Shown here piece after piece: positions 1 to 10,600 of a stretch of DNA of 64,000 nt. The notes beneath the pieces are model-generated. The model saw nothing but the letters and a program-made list of their open reading frames with translations, was not told the origin of the DNA and made no database searches. This stretch comes from Ophioceras dolichostomum. Its lineage: Eukaryota > Ascomycota > Sordariomycetes > Magnaporthales > Ophioceraceae. The number at the start of each line of letters is the position of its first letter. Position 1 is the stretch's first letter. The position numbers and the translations under genes were made by a program. The stretch is taken from NCBI GenBank assembly GCA_003049485.1, contig PYST01000075.1, forward strand, positions 1 to 64,000. Direction: 5' to 3'.

Positions 1-587
1 CATCACTACCATATCTATTTTACCTGGATGGCAGCATTTGGTGGGAGTCGATGGCAGCCTTGGTGCACTGTTTGCTCTGCTACCAGACGAGTCATTCCAG
101 CGCCTGCCGGCTGGCGGGCGCCGCTCGCCCCGCGCGTCGGCTTGGCCGTCGGTGGAGAGGGGCGGTAGCAGCTAGGGGACCATAAAGCGGAGGCCATCCG
201 GGATAGGGGGCCAACAAAACCTATAGTTGTGGAATGATTCCCAGCACCGAAAGGGGCGGGTGCTGCAAGCTCAGCTAAGGTTTGAGGACGGTTATGGTCC
301 TACAATGATAGGCGCCTGCGAGCAACAACACGGCATTCTCCATCCACCAAGATCCTTCCCACATATCATCGGAGACGGAAAAAGGAGAGCGTGCGGCCCA
401 TCAGCAGGTTTTGCGGTGATGCCCTATTTTGCCATGCTACCACGCTACCTTTGCAGGGAAACTTTGGCACTGTCGCAGCCAATCAATCGTTTGGTCAGAG
501 TGGTCGATTGGTAAGAGCTAACAAGAGGGCTGTTGGTTAAAGTTTAAGAAGAGAGCGCAGTCTGCCTCGACCTAGCCAGCCAGCCAG

Positions 588-588
<1 letters not shown>

Positions 589-618
<30 letters not shown>
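589..618. repeat. (CA)n microsatellite
   Basis: About 15 uninterrupted CA units. It follows a short CCAG tandem (about 572-590), so two simple repeats sit back to back. Confidence 0.95.
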
Positions 619-624
<6 letters not shown>

Positions 625-741
625 CACACTCGCTCACTTCCCAGGCTCCGCGAGATAGCATCCGAGACGCCTGTGCCGCCAACGGGTGGTGGCGTGGATT
701 TATAAACATTAAAACATGGAGCGTATTGCAGGGTCGGGACA

Positions 742-743
<2 letters not shown>

Positions 744-832
<89 letters not shown>

Positions 833-836
833 NNNN

Positions 837-891
<55 letters not shown>
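744..891. repeat. (GT)n microsatellite with a 4-N gap
   Basis: Almost perfect GT dinucleotide tract of about 148 bp, interrupted by NNNN at 833-836. The gap sits exactly inside the repeat, so the true length is unknown. All ORFs across it (Cys-Val or Thr-His polymers) are artefacts. Confidence 0.97.
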
Positions 892-892
<1 letters not shown>

Positions 893-1639
893 ATGTGTGT
901 GCGTCTGTGTGTGCGCACGCGGCAAAACCAGGAGATCGTCGTCTGAATATCGGGACTCACCCTGGGCGGGCTGGTCGCGCTCGACCGTGCGCTTCAACAC
1001 CATGAAAAGCTGGTGGCGCGACGCCTTGGCCTTGGATACCCGCGGCGATCCAGTCCTTCGAAATGCCCATCAGGCGCACGTAGCTCGTTCCGGGAGTTCG
1101 TATTTGCCTTACCGTCGTCTCCTAGTAATCTAGCATGCACCTGGAGGAGCATTGTGTGCTCCTCGGCCGTTCTGTGGTGACGAGGCCATGCAGGGATTGG
1201 TTGGCTCTCTGTCTTCTTCTGCGTTGACGCCGACGACGTTCAGGCGGTTTCGTGACGGGTCAAGACGGACCGGCCGCATGATGCACAAACAAGCACAAGT
1301 CTTAACTCCTATCCACATCTGCCCTTCCTCCATTTCCCGACTAGTATCATCTACGTGCGTCTCTATCAATGGACTTGAAAGGAGCCAAGTTCCGTTCTTG
1401 TCTTAGAGCAGGACGCTGAAAGAGAGAAGTACTGCTATGCTCACATTAGCACGTGGGATGATGATAGTCATATCCTTCTTCCGCCGTTCACCGTGAGGAG
1501 CTGGGCATCTTGGTTTTCGCCAACTTTTGAATTCGGGTATTGCGCCGAGTTCCTCCCTGAGTGTCCGCCACCCGCGTTTCGACCACCTGTATAGGGAACC
1601 TAAGGAGCTTAAGGAGCCTAAGGAGCCTAAGGAGTATCC

Positions 1640-2925
1640 GCGATGTTCCCTTGCGGTCGTTGTTCCTGCTTCTTTGACCTCTTGGTGGGTCTCTTCACCA
1701 CCTTATCCGTAGCCTCAGCCGGGTTCCTTTCCGCCGACTCGACGCCGGCCTTACTTGGATACCCCTGTAGGCTTGAACGAGTCCCGCAGACTGCCACTTG
1801 CATCCTCTCTAGTTGACAGTGATCTAGGTGGTTGGGCAAAACCCCCCTTTGTCTTGGCCTTAGGGCCCTCCCAGAAGGCTGAAGCAAAGGTGCTGGCGTC
1901 AGGCGCGCTGCAATACGCGCTGTGCGGCGAAGGCCTCGTGGCGCTGCTTTACAGGTGGCTGGGTCTGGCGCGAGCGCCGGCGGAAGGCCCTCCGGCCCGT
2001 AAACGCTGCGGTTCGTCTCGAGACGGAAGCTCTTCGTTATCGACCGTGAAGGAGACCCGCTTTTGCTGGATTTCGTAGGCGAGGACAGCTGTCCCGTTGT
2101 CCGAACCTGGGCCGAGCCTCCGCTTTTTTAAACCCGGTTGCCGTGGGCTGTCGGTCAGAGTCGAGCCTTCTTTTGATCCTCTTGGTAGTCTTGGTCGTGT
2201 CAACTCCGGCCTCCTCGGTTTGGTCCTGCTGGGCCTTAATCAGGTGGATTTGCGCCAGAATCCAGGGGATAGGAACGCGATAGCGCGCTGTATCCCTCTT
2301 TGCACGTTCGATCAGGCCTGTTAAGAGGACAAATTCTGTAATAAGATCGCTCCGTTTTTGAAGCGATTCCGGCCAGCTTCTGGTCGCTAGCAGTTGTTCG
2401 GTGGCTCATTGCATCCTCTGCATACTTTCCTCCTTAGGGGTGCTCAGGCGGTCTGGATCGAGCTGAGTTTCCCTGTAGACCCGTTCGGCTTTTTTTTTTT
2501 GCGTTCCCTCCACAGTTGCTCTGGCCTATTCCTCGTCGGCCTGGCTTCGCGTCCCGCTCTCTAGACTCCGATGGTATTCAGCAGCCTCGTCTGGTCGCAA
2601 CGCTCCCGAATACACGAGCTTTTGCCACTCCGTGTCGTGGTGTGGCTGCCGGCGTTCGATGACACGCGTGAACCAATTAAGCCACTAGTATTCGAAGTAG
2701 AGGTACTCGATCCATGTCGCGAGCTTGTCTTGTTGTTTCAGGTCTTTATCCTATTGGAAGGGGCGAGTGAATCCGTGCCGGGCGAGCCGCTGCTTCGCCG
2801 CGTCGACGTAGTCGGAGAACGCTCCGGTGGCGCCCCGTTCGAAGCAGTAGTAAAGCAGCTAATAGAGCTGCTGCTGCACATCGGAGGAAGTGGGAGGCTA
2901 CCCAGCTTGCCATTGGAGACGCTGA
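1640..2925 (-). pseudogene. Degenerate repeat-family ORF (gag-like or repetitive fungal hypothetical), RIP-damaged
   Basis: Reading the minus strand, one frame gives a protein-like stretch that starts near 2900 with SSDVQQQLY, continues through CFERGATGAFSDYVDAAKQ and YSGALRPDEAAEYHRSLESG, and carries on less clearly to about 1640 (basic, Arg/Pro-rich tail). It is broken by in-frame TAG codons at about 2859-2861, 2751-2753, 2685-2687 and 2526-2528. At each, CAG (Gln) is the plausible ancestral codon, as expected from CpA-to-TpA change. I recall similar sequence in repetitive families of Sordariomycete hypothetical proteins, but I cannot name the family with confidence. No intact start or complete frame remains. 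It could be the gag-like ORF of a retroelement or a multicopy host gene. Confidence 0.5.
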
Positions 2926-3085
2926 AGAACAGGCACCCAGGCGATCAGGCGACCACTAACCGCTATGAGTGGGTAGGAGGGTTGGAGAGCTGGAGAGCAA
3001 TTGTTATCAGCCGTGTATCAACAAATTACGACATCAAAGGCCGATGGATAGCTTAGGAGGGTAGCAGTAAAACAGAAGGGTTTGC

Positions 3086-3113
3086 TTTTTTTATTTTATT
3101 TTATTTTTTTATT
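3086..3113. repeat. T-rich (TTTTA)n tract
   Basis: Short T/A-only run separating the degenerate ORF from the 3' end of the CHAT pseudogene. On the minus strand it is A-rich and could be the remains of a retroelement tail, but no target-site duplication is obvious. Confidence 0.6.
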
Positions 3114-5279
3114 TACTGCAATGGAACAAACTTACAGATCGACATTGATAGCCCTGCTGAACAGGTTGACTCTTGCTCGTTCCCAGTTCGCGACGACGAC
3201 CTTTGCAAACTCTACTCCGCGCTGATCGACTGTCCTCGCTATGCCCCGCCAAATTTCCGGTCGGTAGTGTACATAGGGAACCCAATCAACTCTGATTTCG
3301 TGCTGGGAGGTAAGGTCCTTACGCCGCTGTAAAATGGCTTCCCTACCCTCCTCCTCTTCGTCAACATCATCGCGCTCCGTCCCCCATCGATAGGCCCATC
3401 GCCATAGGCAGCGTCGAAGCTTGGTGATTCCCGAAAAGCTGTTCCGGCAGTAGACAGGGTAGCGACCCATTCATCTCGGGAACGCATCAGTGCGTGGTGC
3501 AAGGCGGTACACACCAAATGGTCTGTCATTTCACTGTCTCTGAGGCCCGCGTACATGTCGTTGGCAATTCTGCTGCAGACTTCATCGTCCACTCCCCAGA
3601 TCATGCCGATAACATGGCGGAAGCCGGCGAGCTGGCAGGCACTAATAAGGTGAATCCCTTCGTCGACTAACTTATTCGCGTTATTTGCGCTAGTATGGCA
3701 GGCCGATAGATACCCGAGGAATGGTTGATGCGCCCCAAGCTGTGTGACTGGAAATCGGCCACGGTGAGAAGGCCGTCTTCGAGAAGGAGACCGCTCTGGG
3801 ATGGATCGTAGTCATGCGAGCAGCCGTGGCCCGCAAAATGAAAGACGGAAAGGTCATCGAGTGCCGACAAAACTGCCGCGCGAGTGGGGTTTAGAAGCGA
3901 CCGAGCCAAGAGATTGAGATTTGGGCAGATCTGCTGGAGTTTGCGACCTTCCTCTTGGGCATGGGGAAGATCTCCCTTTCCTGGTGTTTTGGCCATGCCA
4001 ACAATCAGCACTTTGCCCGTCGAGGTGAAGCCTGAGCTTGCAGCTTTGGTGCGTGTCGTATTGACAACTTCGAGTTGCGGAAAAAGCTCGTCAGGGGTGA
4101 GGCGTAGGAAGACATAGCCCTGTGCATAACCGTTTCCGTCGAGCCCGAGTTGTGCCTGCCTGCCGCGTGGATGGGGAGTGAACTCATGGGCCCGGTGAGA
4201 ATCCAAACAACACGAGCAGGCGACTTATCCGAAGATGACTCTCGAATTTCTAGCCCCTCGAGAATAGGACTGGCAATGCTGTCCCACATCCAAGTGAAGA
4301 GGGTAGGATTGACTTTCGGCCGCGACAATGCGAGACGATTTGTACGACGGCTAACTTCTTTATAGTTCAGCTGGGTCAGCTTTACAACTGTGAGCCGTTT
4401 CCTCCGGTTGATCAGGAACGTGTCATAGCGCAATATAGAAGCGTTAATGACAACAATATTGTCATTTCCCAAAACTTCCATCAGCTCGTCTAGGGAAAAG
4501 GCTCTGGTGATTGTGTTGACTGATGATCACCAATCATCAGAGTTGTTGACCGCAAAGCCTCGAGTGACCACGAGGCTCTGGCCAAGTCACAACGTCAACG
4601 CCTACGTCAACGACTACGTCAACGAAGAGTCCCTCTGTCTCTTCCATAGAACCTAGACATGAAGAATTGAACCTGCTTTGGCAACCCTTCATATCGCACG
4701 CGTGCAAACGCTTTCTACTTGGGCCTTCCAACAGGCTCGGCCAAGTAGGAAGCGTTCTTGGCCCGGGACCGCCCTGATCTGTTTAAGGCATGCGTCGAGT
4801 TCAGCCGTGGCTTCGTCTCGTCGATCGCGGAGCTGTATTGCGGTCGTCCCAATTTCAGTTGAGCGGAGAGGCGTGTTGACTTCGTCGGAGAGCTGTTCGT
4901 ATTGTTTCGCTAGGTCTGGACGCTGCTGTACCAAAAAGGACAAGTCGCTACGAGCATCCATAAGTTGGTTGATGATGACAGCGCGACCTTTCTCAAGGTG
5001 GGATAATGCATCCGCAGGCGAGCTGTCATTAGACGCCAAGGAAAGAGCACACAGGTCTGTAGCAACGCCAGCGAATGTTGATACAACATGTTGCTTATCA
5101 CTGCGCGTTAGGCGTTGAGGGTTGACGGTTGGAAGGAGGTCGATGATGTTTTTCCCAAGGCGTATAGCAGCATTGATGTTTTCTTGGGCCGCCAAAGGCA
5201 AACATCTGGCACCAGCGCGAATGCGATGGAAAGGGATAGCATTGTGACAGTTCCAGGCAGTGTGAAGAACAGAGAAAGC

Positions 5280-5750
5280 TTCCTTGAGATCGGCCATCTG
5301 GCCCGTCCGCTCATACCGGCTTTCGAGCTTGCTTCCTAGGTTGTTCAATCGACCCGCTAGGTTGGGGTGGTCGTCCGATGTTGACTCAACAGCTTGTCTT
5401 GCCGTCTCAATGGCTTCCTCGAGATCGGCCATTTGGCCCGTCCGCTTATACCGGCTTTCGAGCTTGTTTCCGAGGTTGTTTAACCAAGCCGCGAAATCGG
5501 GGTGGTTGTCTGGTGTTGACTCAACAGCTTGTCTTACCGTTTTAATAGCTTCCTCGAGATCGGCCATTTGACCCGTCCGCTCATACCGGCTTTCGAGCCG
5601 TATTCATAGCTTCCTCGAGATCGGCCATTTGGCCCGTCCGCTCATACCGACTTTCGAGCTTGTTTCCAAGGTTATTTAAATTAGCTGCTAAATCGGGATG
5701 GTCGTCTGGTGTTGACTCAACAGCTTGTTTTGCCGTCTTGATGGCTTTCT
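5280..5750 (-). repeat. 135-bp tandem TPR-coding repeats
   Basis: Three to four copies of a 135-bp unit encoding 45 residues (MADLEEAI...YERTGQ). One copy, at about 5590-5620, is truncated: the sequence jumps from an early to a late position in the unit across a short GCT/GCTCGAAAG microhomology. About 70-75 bp is lost and the frame is broken. Confidence 0.8.
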
Positions 5751-5753
5751 CGA

Positions 5754-6140
5754 TGTAACGACTGGCTTTTGCAAGCGAAATAGAAAGGAGGTTGCTCAAT
5801 TCTCATCACAAGCAGGTGGCTGAAAACGTGAATGCAGGAACAGCCTGTCTCTTGTCCTGTTCTCTCAAAGAGCAAGACCAAGATGAAAGAGCAGAGAACC
5901 AAGAACGATGAACAAAGAGCAGAGACGATCGCTTGGCTCCCTCCTTCACTCCAAGTAAGAGGGGAAAGCAACAAGCTAAATACAAAGCAAAGAGCAGTGA
6001 CCTCTGGGCAGTGACCTCTATCTGATCTTCATCTCGAAGATGCTCCAGGCCATGCCTAGTCCCTTGCGTTTCCAACGTCCTTGTCATAGCACGATCAGCC
6101 ATAGCGCGATCGTGCACTCCTCAGCTCGCCCATTGTTACA
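5754..6140. mobile_element. Solo LTR (probably Ty1/copia-type) with 5-bp TSD
   Basis: A 387-bp block starts TGTAAC and ends GTTACA, perfect 6-bp inverted termini of the LTR 5'-TG...CA-3' type. It is flanked by identical CTCGA at 5749-5753 and 6141-6145, a 5-bp target-site duplication. The flanks join into continuous TPR coding sequence once the block is removed (GQIADLE on one side, KAIKTAKQAVEST on the other). No internal retrotransposon region is present, so this is a solo LTR left by LTR-LTR recombination. The size and TGTAAC ends fit copia-type LTRs; the orientation is not certain. Confidence 0.85.
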
Positions 6141-6172
6141 CTCGAGATCGGCTATTTGGCCCGTTCGCTCAT

Positions 6173-7632
6173 GTCACGATCAGAGATGCCGAGAGGCTGG
6201 GAAGTCAATGTGGTGATACAATTGACGAAGATTCTGCTATGAAGAGGGAAAGAAGGGAAGGTCGGGAAGAGAAGCTTCCAACCTGGCCCAAAATAGGGGG
6301 GTCTGCCGGAAGGCGGTGAAGGCAAGCAGACACCGACCGTCACACTGCATATTGGAATATTTGAATGCAGCCTGTGACAGATTTAGGGTACTCCTTTCAT
6401 ATTGCACTGACACTATTTTCTGTGCAAAGTACAATACAAAGACATGAGCCTTCCAGGAACGTACGAGGCTCGCGATTTTGATAGTAATACTTACAAAACA
6501 TGCTTTGTAACAAGCATTTACCATCAGACTGTGTATATAGAATTTAGATGTCATTGAGTGCAGCTGCAATGCATCGGGAATACACTGGCTCCCTGGGTGA
6601 AGGTGCTTTGGGTACAAGTGGGTTCGTTTTCGTTTGCCTCTTCGTTTCCCCGAGCGGTAGTTCGGCAGCAGTACTGAGAACTCACACAACGCAAACTACC
6701 TCCTGTCGTGAATTCTACAGTGAAATTGACTGCAAACTAATCAAAGTCTCTATCTCTGCCAACATTTTGCTAAGGACAAGCCAATGCATTAGCGGCACGC
6801 TGGAGAAGCAGCCATATGACAAAATAATAATATAATATACTTTTAGGGCCTTGGTTCGCTAATGGCGTTTTATCAGTGACTGGACGTCTTAAGGCCAGCT
6901 ATTCGGGGCCTGGCTGCCACTGTCCGGAACCTCCCCACCAGTGCAGCTGAAAACACGCTTTTCCCGACTGCACCGATAGCGAGTACCACTGGCCGTCAGC
7001 ACACCCACCAGACAACGAGGTGCTGGCCATTGTTGAGATTCCCTCTGAGGCTTAATGAGAAGAACCTTCCTATAGAAGGTGTATGGTAGTTATTTGATCG
7101 CAAATTTTATAATATTTGCCCTAACAGCCTTCCAGAACTAGATCGTCACGTCCCTCTGCAACTTGCAAACGCGTGCATCGCTTGCTACAGACAACCACAA
7201 CCACCATGGAGGAATTGGGAGCAAAACACGATCACATCAGCTTTCCTCCACACCTCCTCGGAGCAAGCCATTCGTCTTCAGGGCGAATAGCCAAGTTTTC
7301 CGCACTTCCTTTAGTCGGACAGTAACCTCCCGTGGTATTATCTGCTACACTCAAGGGCTTGCCATTCCATGCAACCATGCAACCCAAAAAAATTGGTCAC
7401 CAGTTCTGCCTGCTTGGCTTGCCCAATTTTTGTTCCGCATGATGTATCGTTTAATACGGCTCCCCTACGGCTTATTGCTTTTCCCTTGGAGAATGTCTTC
7501 TGCCCTCGTCCATTCTTTGGCCTTTTTGGCTTCATTTTCTATTCGCTTCTCTCTCCACCTCTTAGGGTTACCCCATCTGTCATCATATAATACGTCTTGG
7601 CCAATTTACCATGCCCATATACCTCTCTCATA
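6173..7632. promoter_or_regulatory. Head-to-head intergenic region between TPR-CHAT pseudogene and NLR gene
   Basis: About 1.46 kb without a convincing gene. It is more AT-rich than the flanking coding sequence. It must contain the NLR promoter, and formerly perhaps part of the TPR-CHAT 5' region, because TPR similarity stops abruptly at about 6172. No clear TATA box or binding site stands out. Confidence 0.5.
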
Positions 7633-10600
7633 ATGTCGGGCTTTTCTCGTAAATATACAGTCGGCTGGATCTGCACGCTCGAGGTCGAGTTCGCTGCCTC
7701 GCGCCTTTTCCTCCAAGATGACCATGGCCCTCTTCAAACGAAAAACGCATATGATGACAACACTTACAAACTCGGATCCATCAATGGCCACAACGTCGTT
7801 ATGGCCGTCCTTCCCGCCGGAGAGTATGGCACCGCCTCCGCAGCGAGCGTCGCCGAGAATATGCGCCGCAGCTTTCCCCACGTTCGATTTGGCCTTTTAG
7901 TTGGTATCGGCGGCGGAGCCCCCACCAAGCAACGAGATATCCGTCTCGGCGACGTCGTCGTCAGCGAGCCCGGCCCGAGCCATGGCGGAGTCGTTCAGTA
8001 TGACTACGGAAAAAATATTCAGGGCCGCGAGTTCCAGTCGACTGCACATTTGGATAAGCCGCCCCGGTCGCTGCGTACGGCGTTACAGGGGTTGCGTATA
8101 GATCACGAGCAGGATGGCAACGGCCTTAATAACCAGGTGATCGAAGTCCTGGCTAAATACCCCAGACTTCTCAAGAAGTATAGTCGCCCGACTACGGCAG
8201 ACGTCTTATACGCTCCCGACGTCCTGCATTACGACGAGGGCGGTCGCTGCGGCCAGGTGTGTGCTCAAGGCCTCGTGGTCAAAAGAGAGGCACGAAATGA
8301 CAAAACCGATGACATCTCGACAGTACACTATGGACTGATCGCCTCGGGAAACACGCTTCTCAAGGACGCTTATAATCGAGACTGGCACGCAGAGCACAAA
8401 GGGGTCCTCTGCTTCGAAATGGAGGCAGCGGGTCTAATGAACACTGGCTTCAAGTGTCTAGTTATCCGCGGCATTTGCGATTACTGCGATACGCATAAGA
8501 ACAAAGACTGGCAGGGCTTTGCAGCTATGGTAGCTGCCGCATACGCAAGTGATCTTCTCCATCGGATCCCACCTAGCGATGTTGAAAAGGAACCCAAGAT
8601 GGACGGTAAGATTTTCTCGTTAGTTGTTTAGTCAATTCAAGCAAATACTACTTGAAGTAGCCGATTCAACTTCTGGTCAGTAGCAGTTGTTGCTTTTGTG
8701 CTGGACAGGCAAAGAATGTTTGGTCTTGTTGATAAGCCTGGCAGGGAGGGCGTGAGGACACCTTTCAATGTATAGCTAGAAAATCGAACCTCGATCAGTC
8801 CGCCCGAAAAACGGTTCTAATTTTGCACACTCTCTCTCGCACCCAGTTCTCAAATACTAACCAGGGCTGTCCTCATTTTCTCAACTTAGGACACTGGGCT
8901 GTGCCGTTTGGCCGCAACCGCGATTTCAAGGGTCGAGGCAAAATCCTGGACCGACTTTTCGACATCATCCCCCCAAGCGCCGATGAAGACGCTTGTCAGC
9001 GCGTTGTGCTTGAGGGCCTCGGGGGAGTTGGAAAAACCCAGATTGCGCTCGAAGCTGCTTTTCGACTCCGCGAGAAGTACCAAACCTGCTCGGTCTTTTG
9101 GGTTCCTGCTGTGGATGCCACCACCTTTGAGAATGCGTACCGTCAGATCGGGCAGAAGCTGGGCGTTCAGGGCATCGACGAGGACAACGCGGATGTCAAG
9201 CACCTTGTGAAAGCAGCTCTCGACCGCAAGGATGCAGGCAGCTGGCATCTGATCATCGATAACGCCGATGATGACAAGCTGCTTTTTGGCCATTTACGCT
9301 TATGCGATCATCTTCCATCCAGCAATAAAGGATCGATCTTATTTACGACACGGAACCATCAGGTTGCCGTAAATCTGACCCAGCCAGGAACTAGAATCGG
9401 GGTGCCCGAGATGGATCATGACGAAGCTGTCAAAATGCTGCAAGCTTGTTTACAGGACAAAAGTTTGCAAGGAACTTGTGACGATATGACGAGTCTGCTC
9501 GAGTTCCTATGCTTTTTGCCCTTGGCTATCAAGCAGGCAGCTGCGTATATGGCTATGAAGAAAGTGGCAATTACAAGATACTTGCGGCATTGCCGAGAAA
9601 GCGACCAAAAACTAATCAAGCTCCTCAGCAAAAATTTCGAAGATCAAGCACGGTATGACGCTACCCAAAACCCGGTCGCTACCACCTGGTTGGTTTCGTT
9701 CAAGCATATTCAAGAGAATTGTCCTTTGGCTGCGAAATATCTGCGGTTCATATGCTTTCTCACTGAGAGAGATATCGTCAGAGCTTTGCTCCCTGCTGCA
9801 GACGAGCTTGATGCAGACGACGCTTTTGGCGAGCTTAAAGCATATGCTTTTATCACTCAACGAGAAAGAGGAGATTCGTTCGATCTCCACCGGCTCGTTC
9901 GATTAGCCATGCAGAATTGGGTAAAAAGAGAGGGGAAATGGGTAGAGGGCGCTACAGAAGTGATACAACGACTTACTGTCGCGGTTCCCTTCCCAAAGCA
10001 CGAGAATCGAGACGTATGGTTGAGATACCTGCCGCATGCACAGATCGTTTTGGAATCTCAACAGGCATGTACCGACGAAAAGGCTATTTCGGATCTTCTT
10101 TCCATTGTCGGCGAAAGCAACGACATCCTTGGGAAATATGCTAAAGCCGAAACGATGAACTGGCAGGCGCTGGAGCTGAGGAAGAAAGTGCTAGGCGACG
10201 AGCATCCCAATACGATAACCAGCATGTCCAACCTGGCACTTGTGCTTTTCCGCCAGGGGAAGCGCGTCGAGGCCGAAACGATGCACCAGCAAACGCTGGA
10301 ACTGAGGAAGAAAGTGCTGGGCGACGAGCATCCCGATACGGTGACTAGTATAAACAACTTGGCATTTGTGCTTTCTAGCCAGGGGAAACACACCGAGGCC
10401 GAAACGATGCACTGGCAAGCGTTGGAACTGAGGAAGAAAGTGCTGGGCGACGAGCATCCCGATACGCTTACCAGCATGAATAACTTGGCATTTATGCTTT
10501 TTAACCAAGGGAAGCACGTCAAGGCCAAGATAATGCACCGGCAGGTGCTAGAGCTGAGGAAGAAGGTGCTGGGCGACGAGCATCCCGATACGCTTACTAG

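Larger units (their letters stand above)
1..1600. other. Intergenic/accessory DNA, no supported gene
   Basis: No reading frame here looks like a protein family I know. The stretch holds two CA/GT microsatellites (listed separately) and a short assembly gap. The possible ORFs crossing it are either low-complexity translations of the dinucleotide repeats or short and without recognisable motifs. Confidence 0.6.
3132..6172 (-). pseudogene. TPR-CHAT protein gene, disrupted (frameshifts, repeat deletion, LTR insertion)
   Basis: Reads right to left. The N-terminal part has tandem TPR-like units of 45 residues with the core MADLEEAI...LNNLGNKLESRYERTGQ (about 5740-5280). A linker helical region follows (about 5280-4700), then a CHAT domain (about 4500-3130), the caspase-like fold found in TPR-CHAT proteins. 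Both CHAT catalytic residues are readable: His in FHFAGHG (about 3830) and Cys in LSACHT (about 3690), but in different frames. Lesions seen: a partial TPR deletion with frame loss near 5597; a frameshift near 4050 between two CHAT frames; a one-base shift near 3735 just before the Cys motif; another frame change near 3350 before the terminal VDWVPYVHY motif; and a solo LTR at 5754-6140 that splits a TPR. The 4500-4700 stretch may be an intron or an insertion. A few junctions could be introns, but not all. Confidence 0.8.

Noticed and set aside
572..1133. Thr-His and Cys-Val rich ORFs
   Set aside because: Translations of the CA/GT microsatellite across an N gap.
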